5,710 nt of DNA from Porticoccaceae bacterium (GCA_002591625.1 PCDB01000017.1:36534-42243); one strand, 5' to 3'. Shown: positions 1-5,710, counted from the stretch's first letter. Translations and numbers: made by a program. The notes: a model not told the origin generated them from the letters alone.

Positions 1-14
1 TAGAACCGGTTCCC

Positions 15-764
15 TTGAATAAATCATCATTTGACCCTGGCATGTCTCATTTGGGACAAACTCAAATACCCGATGAGCATGATTCTGAGCTGGGTTTGCA
101 CATACTTCCGACAAATACCCATATAGCATTTGGAGATCTCTATGCTCAATTAGGCCAGTTGCGCAGCGCTGCTTATGTTGTGCCTCTTGGGAGTTCACGA
201 ACAGGCATTGTCAATATGTCTGCTCCTTCAACAACTGGAGACCATCATCTCGTTAACTCATACCTTGAGGGCTATTATCCCTATTCGGTGGACAACCCGA
301 TGATACCGCTCTACGTCTTGGCCCATAGGAAACAGTATCAACTCGATGCTGATCAGTATAGAGGTCGTGAGGAGGTGTGGCAGACCAGTCGGGAAGCGTT
401 TTCTTTTTCTCGCGGGGACTGTGAGGACCATGCTTTGATTCTTGCCGATTGGTTGATAGCTATGGGAGAGGATGCTCGAGTTGTGCTAGGAGATTATAAG
501 GGCGGCGGTCACGCATGGGTTGTTCTGTTCAAAGATGGTAAGGAATTTCTTCTGGAAGCCACCAAAAAGTCGGATGTGGGTCGGAACAGGCCATATCCTT
601 TAGCATCGCTTCACAGTGACTACCATCCGCAGTTAATGTTCAACCGAAGCGAATTTTGGGAAAACAGAGGCTCTAGATATACGACTCGCTATAGTGGAAA
701 TGGCTGGCGACTTCAGAGCCGTTATCATCGAGACTTGTCTGACTCAGATGCAAAATCCAGCTAA
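15..764 (+). CDS. Transglutaminase-like cysteine hydrolase-fold protein, 5' end uncertain (possibly partial)
   Basis: The protein carries a transglutaminase-like (papain-fold) core in its second half. Visible are a nucleophile motif GDCEDHA (Cys136), a histidine motif GGGHAWVV (His166), and, 15 residues later, FLLEAT (Glu181) where the family normally has Asp. The order and spacing Cys-His-acid fit the fold. Bacterial members are peptidases, amidases or cross-linking enzymes, and the substrate here cannot be told. A C-terminal tail (about 205-240) is rich in Arg, Tyr and Trp (FNRSEFWENRG, YSGNGWRLQSRY) and looks like a conserved extension. I see no signal peptide or membrane helix from the given start. 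The start is weak: TTG at 15 has no Shine-Dalgarno site, the next in-frame ATG is at 42, also without one, and the frame is open to the left edge, so the gene may begin outside the window. It converges on the quinoprotein gene with overlapping stop codons. The domain call is fairly firm; the biological role is unknown. Confidence 0.75.
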   Translation: MNKSSFDPGMSHLGQTQIPDEHDSELGLHILPTNTHIAFGDLYAQLGQLRSAAYVVPLGSSRTGIVNMSAPSTTGDHHLVNSYLEGYYPYSVDNPMIPLYVLAHRKQYQLDADQYRGREEVWQTSREAFSFSRGDCEDHALILADWLIAMGEDARVVLGDYKGGGHAWVVLFKDGKEFLLEATKKSDVGRNRPYPLASLHSDYHPQLMFNRSEFWENRGSRYTTRYSGNGWRLQSRYHRDLSDSDAKSS

Positions 765-2878
765 GGTAACTCAAAAACATAGATGGCGTTTCCATTTTCG
801 GGCTGATAGATCTCTGGACTTACAATGCTAGTCAACGCTCGGAAAACTCCCATGCCTGATGTGACGCTAACAAATTGCTTTCCCCCAGACCCATACGTAA
901 TCGGAAATCCATGCGGGGCCGAGCCGAGCCGGGTCTGCCATAAAACTTCTCCTGATGAGGAGTCAAAGGCCTTGAAGTACCGATCGAGGTCACCTATAAA
1001 TGTCAATCCACCACCTGTTGAAAGCGAAGATGTAAGGAACATAGCCTCTTGTTGGTGGGACCATTGTTTCTCCAGCGTTTGTAGGTCGAGGGCAATGAGC
1101 TTACCCAGTTTTCCATCGACTCCTGGCATTTCGTAAGTTTTTGAATCGCCGCCAAACCCTCCGCCTCCCTCTGTCTTTTCAACCTCACGGCCCACCATGT
1201 CAGAACATAACTGGTGCATTGGAATGATGAGCGAACGATTAATCTTATCATAGGAAGCGGCTTGCCAATTATGGCCACCATAGATTCCAGGGCATGCACT
1301 GAAGGGATGATCAACGGTCGCTTCGAGGATATCCTTACGATACACCAACTGCCCAGTTTTCTTATCAATCGATTCGTAAATATTTTGGGGTAAGGTCTCA
1401 TGGAGCCCAAGAAACTTCCCATCATGCCGACGCAATTTCCAAAGAATACCGTCTTTGCCGATAGTGTATAAGACCTTGCCTAGATCGGCTTGATCAATGA
1501 GAATTCGTTCAAAACCAACTTCCATGTCGATCGTTTCACCTGGGATGTGTTGGAAAAACCAGACTATCTCTCCAGTTGTTGGGTTTAACGCAAGTGTTGA
1601 ATTAGTGTACAGCGCGGCTTCTCTTGGAGACATACCTCGACTTGCAGCTACCCAGGGCTTGGCCTGAGAAGTACCATAAAATACGAGATTTAGTTCAGGA
1701 TCATACGTTCCGGGAATCCATGTATCTCCACCCGCTCGATAAGGTGGCTTGACCTCTCCCCAGGTTTGAGAGTTGGGGTCATTGGGAAGAGCAATAGTGG
1801 AGGTTCTCCAAAGTTCGATGCCAGATTCAGGATCATGCCCGGTTATAAAGCACCCATCTCTAACAAATCGTTCGCAGCCGTTAATACCACTCACCACGAT
1901 TCCATTTGCCACTATTGGCCCGCTGGTGTGGGTAAATCCCTCTCTATAGTCAGCTTTTACGGTTCGCCAAAGCAACTTACCTGTCCTTATATCAATGGAA
2001 ATTAGTGCAGCATCATAGGTCGCCATAAATAATCTATCGCCCAAGATGGCAATATTCCGAGTCGGACCTCCCAGTGTTCGCGAATCCTCAGGGTAGTCAT
2101 ATTCAAAGGTCCAGATGAGATCGCCGGTTGCGGCATCTAATGCTTGGATCATATTGCCCGGATGGGTTAAAAACATTATGCCTTGACTGACTATGGGAGT
2201 GGTTTGATTGCTACCTTCTTGCATAGCCATTGACCATGCGAGCCTGAGGCCCCGAACATTCTCTTTGTTAATTTGTGCCAGAGGACTGAAGCCTTGTCCA
2301 TTTGGGGTCCGTCGCCAGGACAACCAGGCATCGTCGCTCGGTTTATCGATCGATATTTGTTCTATCGGTTGAAAATTCGGTATTGAACTATTGGTGTAGT
2401 TGGTAGCTCTCTGATCAAGCCGATTTACTGTATCTATGTCAGAAAATGAGACGAAACCTTCAAGATTAGTTTTCACCGATGTTTCACCCGACTGATTTAC
2501 GCGCTTTGACACGGGTTTGGCCGAAGATCCGGCAGCGCTTGTCTGACGGGCTTCGATTGGTGCACCTGACGATGCCAATATATATTCATAAATCGATTGA
2601 TAAGTGCCGGGGTCAAGTTTTCCCGCTTTTCCCGGCGGCATCGTTTCCACAATGTTTTGAAAAAGTGTTTCAAACCCCAGTTGTTGCCATTTTTTCAGAA
2701 AATACGTACCTCTCAACTCGCTTCCGTGAGCTGAACCTCGCAGATTCATCGAATGACATTCGGCGCAATGCTTTTTATAAAGACTTTTACCTTTTTCACC
2801 CAATTGCGCTGTTGCAAAACCGCCGACCATGAGTGCGGCGAGGCAAGCAAATAACTGCCAGAAACTATTTTTTTTCAT
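761..2878 (-). CDS. PQQ-dependent dehydrogenase (quinohaemoprotein) with N-terminal cytochrome c domain
   Basis: A 705-residue periplasmic quinoprotein that should oxidise an alcohol-like (or amine-like) substrate with PQQ and pass electrons to its own haem. Residues 1-24 form a signal peptide (two Lys, hydrophobic core, ATA|Q cleavage). Residues 25-105 are a class I cytochrome c: haem motif CAECH (Cys38, Cys41, His42) and axial Met80 in TMPPG. A polar Ser/Lys/Gln linker (about 106-180) follows, then an eight-bladed propeller with tryptophan motifs of the TGxxxW type (Trp215, 256, 304, 357, 440, 480, 606, 647). By comparison with methanol/ethanol dehydrogenases, the PQQ and metal site would be Glu336, Gln405 (usually Asn), stacking Trp387 and catalytic Asp451, with an extra acid, Glu453, two residues on. 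The vicinal Cys-Cys pair of methanol dehydrogenase is absent; Cys335 and Cys343 flank Glu336 instead. Most quinohaemoprotein alcohol dehydrogenases carry the haem domain at the C-terminus, so the order here differs. The ATG is supported by the signal peptide, although the upstream SD (AAGA) is weak. The substrate is unknown. Confidence 0.92.
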   Translation of the reverse strand: MKKNSFWQLFACLAALMVGGFATAQLGEKGKSLYKKHCAECHSMNLRGSAHGSELRGTYFLKKWQQLGFETLFQNIVETMPPGKAGKLDPGTYQSIYEYILASSGAPIEARQTSAAGSSAKPVSKRVNQSGETSVKTNLEGFVSFSDIDTVNRLDQRATNYTNSSIPNFQPIEQISIDKPSDDAWLSWRRTPNGQGFSPLAQINKENVRGLRLAWSMAMQEGSNQTTPIVSQGIMFLTHPGNMIQALDAATGDLIWTFEYDYPEDSRTLGGPTRNIAILGDRLFMATYDAALISIDIRTGKLLWRTVKADYREGFTHTSGPIVANGIVVSGINGCERFVRDGCFITGHDPESGIELWRTSTIALPNDPNSQTWGEVKPPYRAGGDTWIPGTYDPELNLVFYGTSQAKPWVAASRGMSPREAALYTNSTLALNPTTGEIVWFFQHIPGETIDMEVGFERILIDQADLGKVLYTIGKDGILWKLRRHDGKFLGLHETLPQNIYESIDKKTGQLVYRKDILEATVDHPFSACPGIYGGHNWQAASYDKINRSLIIPMHQLCSDMVGREVEKTEGGGGFGGDSKTYEMPGVDGKLGKLIALDLQTLEKQWSHQQEAMFLTSSLSTGGGLTFIGDLDRYFKAFDSSSGEVLWQTRLGSAPHGFPITYGSGGKQFVSVTSGMGVFRALTSIVSPEIYQPENGNAIYVFELP

Positions 2879-2930
2879 TTTCTTAAATAAATGATTTTAA
2901 AAACTTGTCAAAAGAGTCAATCATCAACAA

Positions 2931-4187
2931 CTATACCTCAATTAGATCGAGAGGGTAGCGATATAAGCTTTTTGCACTATGTTCCGTTATTTCAAAAACA
3001 TTTTCCATATGTGAGGGGCCTAGTTTGCTGCCGAAATAAAGGCAGTCGAAACTGAGAATCATCGATGGCTCTATCATAAAACCATTTGTAGCGCCGAGGC
3101 CTGTTGCAGGGAAGTTCATTGGGTTTTCAAGTGGAAAAGCTCCGATCGAATGTATAATCAACAAGAGTTTGCCCGGTGTATCGAGGTTCTGTGCAAGGGT
3201 TGACTGGACCGCATCACATATATCAGCAGTGTTATTTCCGGGCTTCATCTTTTCGACTACCAAATCGAAACATGATTTAACCATCTGATGCTGTTCCCTA
3301 TAGGCCTCTGATGCAGTGCCGATGTGCGCAGTTCGATTTATATCAATCCAGACTTTGCGGTACTGGCCTTGTGTTTCAAGTATGACTATCTGTCCCTGCC
3401 CAAAATTTTTATTGAAGAGCGTTCTAAAGAGGTCAGGTTTAAATGCCATATCATAAGTGCCGCCAAACAACATCGGACTGGTAGGCAGAGGATTAATATC
3501 CTCGTCAATCATAAATTTAGCTACTGATTTTTCGATTTGACTCCATGTTTTTCCCCGTCCTAACAGGGAGACTGTATGACTCATGACTCGATCGGCTTTT
3601 AGGCCAGATTGACGGAAAATTTCGATCTCTTTCTTTGTTTTTATGGCCCTAACTTTAAACAACATATCATATGCATCGCCATGGCGTTGCCCTATAGCTT
3701 GATCTAATTTTATGGCTATTCGCATGTCATCAAAGAGAATAAGTTTTTCTAGGGTACCTCTCTCTTTAAGCATCGTTACTAGTGCAGCAACAATATCTGG
3801 TTCACATTTGCCTTCAATCTTTGAAGAGAAGTGGCTTAGTCTTTCTCCTGCGGTCTGTTCTAACTTCAGATATAAATCTTCAGCGCGCGCCATGACGCAA
3901 AAATTTAATAGGTCAAACGTTTTCAGAGACTGGAAGTTGATTGGATAGCCTTCGCGCTCAGCTACCAGCAGAGAAATTAAGCTTGCTTCCGGTAATAGTA
4001 AGGTTATCGGCATGCTCTGATCGCGAGGTATGTAAACTCCCGAGATAGGCTCAGGTAACCTCCAACCGTCCATGACAGACTCAAAGCCAGTTGCATAATA
4101 AACATTTTCTGATTGAGTTAGAACTACCCCTTCCGCACCATAATTCGCGAGCTCATCTCTCAGTCGTGCAATTTTGTCCTCAAACAT
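2931..4187 (-). CDS. M24-family (creatinase / Xaa-Pro peptidase fold) metallohydrolase-like protein
   Basis: A 418-residue, apparently cytoplasmic protein (no signal peptide) with the two-domain layout of aminopeptidase P, prolidase and creatinase. The N-terminal domain spans about 1-170 (opening with the typical LxxYGAEGVVLTQSENVYYATGF pattern, residues 14-35), and the C-terminal pita-bread domain begins at the characteristic RAIKTKKEIEIFRQSG (180-195). Family metal ligands are Asp-Asp-His-Glu-Glu. The aligned residues here are Glu271 (ILETQG), Asp282 (IDINRT), His346 (IHSIG), Asp381 (LSFDCLYF) and Glu395 (SHMENV), so all are potential ligands but two acids are exchanged. Spacing between the first two (11 residues) is canonical. 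The family also includes non-peptidases such as creatinase and the DMSP lyase DddP, so peptide cleavage should not be assumed. The ATG at 4187 has a good SD (AAGGGAG, 11 nt upstream) and a promoter. The dehydrogenase gene follows 52 nt downstream with no terminator between them, which suggests an operon. Confidence 0.9.
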   Translation of the reverse strand: MFEDKIARLRDELANYGAEGVVLTQSENVYYATGFESVMDGWRLPEPISGVYIPRDQSMPITLLLPEASLISLLVAEREGYPINFQSLKTFDLLNFCVMARAEDLYLKLEQTAGERLSHFSSKIEGKCEPDIVAALVTMLKERGTLEKLILFDDMRIAIKLDQAIGQRHGDAYDMLFKVRAIKTKKEIEIFRQSGLKADRVMSHTVSLLGRGKTWSQIEKSVAKFMIDEDINPLPTSPMLFGGTYDMAFKPDLFRTLFNKNFGQGQIVILETQGQYRKVWIDINRTAHIGTASEAYREQHQMVKSCFDLVVEKMKPGNNTADICDAVQSTLAQNLDTPGKLLLIIHSIGAFPLENPMNFPATGLGATNGFMIEPSMILSFDCLYFGSKLGPSHMENVFEITEHSAKSLYRYPLDLIEV

Positions 4188-4198
4188 GATTTGCTTGT

Positions 4199-4205
4199 CT
4201 CCCTT
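4199..4205 (-). promoter_or_regulatory. Ribosome binding site of the M24 gene
   Basis: AAGGGAG on the - strand lies 11 nt before the ATG at 4187. It is the only good SD nearby and supports this start codon. Confidence 0.6.
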
Positions 4206-4221
4206 GAAACTCAGCCTAAGT

Positions 4222-4250
4222 GTTATAGCATGCGCAACAAAAAATATTAA
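4222..4250 (-). promoter_or_regulatory. Predicted sigma70 promoter of the M24-quinoprotein operon
   Basis: Read on the - strand, the -35 box is TTAATA (4250-4245, 4 of 6 matches), followed by a 17-nt spacer and the -10 box TATAAC (4227-4222, 5 of 6 matches). A TGC directly before the -10 makes an extended -10 element. The expected start near 4215 leaves a leader of about 28 nt that contains the SD of the M24 gene. The fit in spacing and position is good, but it is sequence-based only. Confidence 0.55.
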
Positions 4251-4495
4251 TTATTTTTCTTCTGTTTATAGTAATTTTTAATCGATGTCTGACCGTCTCC
4301 TTCATGTATTTGGGGGCTCGGTTTAAAAAGGGAAAATTCTGATGCCCGATTAATAGCTAGCCTAAATAGGAGTGATTTTTGATTAGTTTTTTCGACGGCA
4401 GATGATCAAAACTTTCAAAACATCGTATTTCGGTTATTAAATTACTTTGTTAGTTCTTTTTAGTTATAGGCTTGGTGTATTACATTTTTGTTTTT

Positions 4496-4524
4496 TTGTG
4501 TAGACTGGATTCATCTGCTGATAT
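4496..4524 (+). promoter_or_regulatory. Tentative promoter of the Met-rich protein gene
   Basis: TTGTGT (4496-4501), a 17-nt spacer and TGATAT (4519-4524) preceded by TGC, an extended -10 arrangement. Each hexamer matches consensus at only three positions, so this is the best candidate rather than a convincing one. It would give a leader of roughly 34 nt. Confidence 0.28.
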
Positions 4525-4552
4525 GGAAGGTACCTTTTAAAGACCATAAATT

Positions 4553-4557
4553 GGGAG
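4553..4557 (+). promoter_or_regulatory. Ribosome binding site of the Met-rich protein gene
   Basis: GGGAG lies 7 nt before the ATG at 4565, an ideal spacing. It fixes the start of this gene and argues that the repeat protein is really translated. Confidence 0.65.
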
Positions 4558-4564
4558 TAAGAAT

Positions 4565-5110
4565 ATGCAAAAGAAAATGTTAGTGCTGAGTGCGGCCATT
4601 ATGACCGCCTCACTATCGGGAGGGGCAATTGGCGATGGCCATCCAGATGGTGGCATGATGCATGAGCCACCGCCAGAATGTATGGCTGCGATGGATATCA
4701 TGGCTGCAGCAGGCGTTGATCCGGACAACCTTGGTGATCATCCGGATGTTGAGGCTCAAGTCATGGCTACAGGTGCAACTGAGGCTATGTGTGGAAAACC
4801 TGAGGATCATATGATGCCTCCTATGGGCGATGATGGCATGATGCCTCCTATGGGTGATGATGGCATGATGCCTCCTATGGGTGATGGTGGCATGATGGGT
4901 CCTCCACCGGAGGGTGGCATGATGGGTCCTCCACCGGAGGGTGACATGATGGGTCCTCCACCGGAAGGTGACATGATGCCGCCTATGGGTGATGATGGCA
5001 TGATGGGTCCTCCACCGGAAGGTGACATGATGCCGCCTATGGGTGATGATGGCATGATGGGTCCTCCACCGGAAGGTGACATGATGGGTCCTCCACCGAT
5101 GGAGCCTTAG
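4565..5110 (+). CDS. Exported Met/Pro/Gly-rich nonapeptide-repeat protein, unknown function (possible metal binding)
   Basis: A 181-residue protein I cannot assign to a named family. Residues 1-23 look like a Sec signal peptide (KK, hydrophobic core, cleavage near AIG|D), placing it in the periplasm or outside the cell. Residues 24-82 form a short acidic segment with His26, His33, His59, His82 and two cysteines (Cys39, Cys76) that could pair or bind metal. Residues 83-181 are eleven tandem 9-residue repeats of two kinds, A = MMPPMGDDG and B = MMGPPPEGD, in the order A A A B B B A B A B B; the last is degenerate and ends the protein. Methionine makes up 38 of 181 residues. There is no Arg, Phe, Tyr or Trp, and the only lysines are 3, 4 and 78, so the mature chain is strongly acidic and probably disordered. 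Met-rich exported segments are known in Cu(I)-handling proteins, so copper binding or methionine-based oxidant scavenging is a reasonable inference, not shown. Good SD, clear terminator and a single-gene transcript support a real gene. Confidence 0.85.
   Translation: MQKKMLVLSAAIMTASLSGGAIGDGHPDGGMMHEPPPECMAAMDIMAAAGVDPDNLGDHPDVEAQVMATGATEAMCGKPEDHMMPPMGDDGMMPPMGDDGMMPPMGDGGMMGPPPEGGMMGPPPEGDMMGPPPEGDMMPPMGDDGMMGPPPEGDMMPPMGDDGMMGPPPEGDMMGPPPMEP
4811..5107 (+). repeat. 27-bp in-frame minisatellite, 11 units
   Basis: Eleven contiguous 27-nt units, each starting ATGATG, encode the nonapeptide repeats. Type A units are at 4811, 4838, 4865, 4973 and 5027; type B units are at 4892, 4919, 4946, 5000, 5054 and 5081. 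The A units at 4973 and 5027 use CCG where the first three use CCT. The B+A pair 4946-4999 is repeated without a mismatch at 5000-5053, and the following B unit (5054-5080) is again identical, giving a perfect 54-bp period over 135 nt. Unit number can change without breaking the frame. Confidence 0.95.
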
Positions 5111-5160
5111 TTTGGATAATTGAGTTGAATAAGATATGAAATTATATTCAGCTTTTGATG

Positions 5161-5197
5161 AAAGGGAATATCAGTCAGTCTGGTATTCCCTTTTTTT
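5161..5197 (+). terminator. Rho-independent terminator after the Met-rich protein gene
   Basis: A 14-bp stem (arms 5161-5174 and 5180-5193, one G-U pair) with the 5-nt loop TCAGT runs into a T tract to 5197. It lies 50 nt after the stop codon. There is no matching T tract on the other strand, so it should act mainly on rightward transcription. Confidence 0.9.
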
Positions 5198-5257
5198 ATA
5201 ACCTCTAACTTAGCTTGGTCGCTGGCTATCGTTTCATCGGTTCGCGTCAACAGAGAT

Positions 5258-5605
5258 TCACAGTAAGGCATCGATCGATAGACCTAACATCACGGTAAAC
5301 AGCACCGTTGCGACGGCTAGAATAATCCCAATTACCAATTCTACGGTAAGTTTGTCATTAGGCTCGGGTTCGGCATATCTTGCCACTAACAATACCACCC
5401 TGACTATTTTAAAGGTCCCATACCCACATAGAAGTATTATTAGGACGGATTTGAAGTATATGAAGCCGAGATGTCGAGGGATTGCAAGTATAAGTTCGAT
5501 GGGTGTAAAGATTAGGATGATAGCGCAAGCATACAGTATGGACAGGTAACCAATACCGTATATCCAAAACGTTTTCCTCAGTGTGGGCGGTATATGATCA
5601 GTCAT
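5258..5605 (-). CDS. Small three-helix integral membrane protein, unknown function
   Basis: A 115-residue hydrophobic protein I do not recognise. Three membrane segments are visible: about 14-41 (possibly broken by Pro35), 47-74 and 89-110. The second and third are separated by a polar, acidic loop (RYAEPEPNDK, 76-85), and the N-terminus is polar with a basic RK before the first helix. No catalytic or binding motif stands out. I chose ATG at 5605; the same frame extends to a TTG at 5665, adding 20 residues (FLNYFVVIIG then a basic stretch), but that TTG lacks an SD and overlaps a possible promoter. The chosen ATG also lacks an SD; an 8-codon reading frame ends across it, which might supply ribosomes by coupling. 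It converges on the Met-rich gene and appears to be a single gene within the window. Confidence 0.7.
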   Translation of the reverse strand: MTDHIPPTLRKTFWIYGIGYLSILYACAIILIFTPIELILAIPRHLGFIYFKSVLIILLCGYGTFKIVRVVLLVARYAEPEPNDKLTVELVIGIILAVATVLFTVMLGLSIDALL

Positions 5606-5636
5606 TTTTCGAATCTGACGTGAGCCATTGACTCCT

Positions 5637-5665
5637 ATTATTACTACAAAATAATTTAAAAACAA
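5637..5665 (-). promoter_or_regulatory. Possible promoter of the small membrane protein gene
   Basis: On the - strand, TTGTTT (5665-5660) and AATAAT (5642-5637, 5 of 6 matches) are separated by 17 nt. The predicted start near 5630 would leave about 25 nt before the ATG at 5605. The -35 half is poor and the region is AT-rich, so chance matches are likely. Confidence 0.3.
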
Positions 5666-5710
5666 TGGCCGTGAGTCACCCGAATATCATGTTTCCAATT
5701 AAAACCATAA

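Larger units (their letters stand above)
4188..4564. other. Divergent AT-rich intergenic region (377 nt)
   Basis: This gap separates the leftward M24 gene from the rightward Met-rich protein gene. It is AT-rich, with several T-runs on the + strand (around 4251-4262, 4376-4392 and 4485-4497). I found no ORF of credible length, no tRNA and no strong hairpin. Besides the promoter and SD sites listed separately, nothing recognisable is present. Roughly 4255-4490 remains unexplained and could hold regulator sites or a small RNA, but I see no positive evidence for either. Confidence 0.6.

Noticed and set aside
825..1136. Open frame on the + strand inside the dehydrogenase gene (also 1766-2005 and 2479-2832)
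   Set aside because: These lie opposite a well-conserved quinoprotein, have no start signals and show no recognisable protein features.
1003..1425. Alternative-frame open reading on the - strand within the dehydrogenase gene
   Set aside because: The dehydrogenase frame is intact and fully family-like here; the other frame yields no domain-like sequence.
2342..2355. ATCGATCGAT palindrome, seen again near 5270
   Set aside because: A short low-complexity palindrome inside two unrelated coding regions; coincidence is the simplest explanation.
2883..2911. Perfect TTGACA on the - strand (2911-2906) with ATTTAA 17 nt downstream, before the dehydrogenase
   Set aside because: The -10 is poor and the predicted transcript start falls on the ATG itself, leaving no leader. 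An operon with the upstream M24 gene explains expression better.
3324..3948. Two open frames (3324-3527 and 3712-3948) on the + strand inside the M24 gene
   Set aside because: They are shadows of the coding strand without SD or protein motifs.
4537..4810. Short - strand open frames opposite the start of the Met-rich gene (4537-4728 and 4613-4810)
   Set aside because: They overlap a gene with a clear SD and signal peptide and have no independent support.
4807..5082. Antisense open frame across the repeats encoding a Gly/Pro/Ile/Ser repeat (PSGGGPIM)
   Set aside because: It is a mirror of the 27-bp repeats, which lack stops in this frame by chance and then propagate it. It has no SD, no signal peptide and ends where the repeats end, whereas the + strand gene has start signals and a terminator.
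5352..5549. + strand open frame opposite the small membrane protein
   Set aside because: The product is unremarkable, while the - strand frame encodes clear hydrophobic helices.

Overview
The window reads as a chromosomal stretch of a Gram-negative bacterium, most likely an aerobic proteobacterium. A marine-type gammaproteobacterium is my guess rather than a demonstrated fact. The reasons are two Sec-type exported proteins, one of them a periplasmic PQQ dehydrogenase fused to a c-type cytochrome, together with Shine-Dalgarno sites, a sigma70-like promoter and a moderate GC content with AT-rich intergenic DNA. There are no RNA genes, insertion sequences, integrases, CRISPR arrays or phage genes.

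Layout from left to right. (1) Up to 764, + strand: a transglutaminase-like cysteine-hydrolase-fold protein whose frame is still open at the left edge, so its true start may lie outside. (2) 761-2878, - strand: a PQQ-dependent dehydrogenase with an N-terminal haem c domain, meeting gene 1 tail to tail with a 4-nt overlap. (3) 2931-4187, - strand: an M24-family (creatinase / Xaa-Pro peptidase fold) protein, 52 nt upstream of the dehydrogenase and probably co-transcribed with it from a recognisable promoter at 4222-4250. (4) 4188-4564: a 377-nt AT-rich divergent intergenic region holding the promoters of both flanking genes. (5) 4565-5110, + strand: a small exported protein, 21% methionine, whose C-terminal half is eleven exact-length nonapeptide repeats, followed by a strong intrinsic terminator at 5161-5197. 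(6) 5258-5605, - strand: a small three-helix membrane protein of unknown function.

Functionally, the M24 protein and the quinoprotein look like one catabolic unit: a cytoplasmic C-N or peptide hydrolase and a periplasmic PQQ alcohol/amine-type oxidase that passes electrons to its own haem. Both show unusual metal-site residues (Asp/Glu exchanges in M24; Gln for Asn and an extra Glu in the quinoprotein). The most unusual item is the Met/Pro/Gly-rich repeat protein, which has no aromatic residue or arginine and whose DNA is a 27-bp in-frame minisatellite with a recent perfect 54-bp duplication. It looks like a periplasmic or secreted soft-metal (copper) or oxidant buffer, but that function is inferred from composition only.
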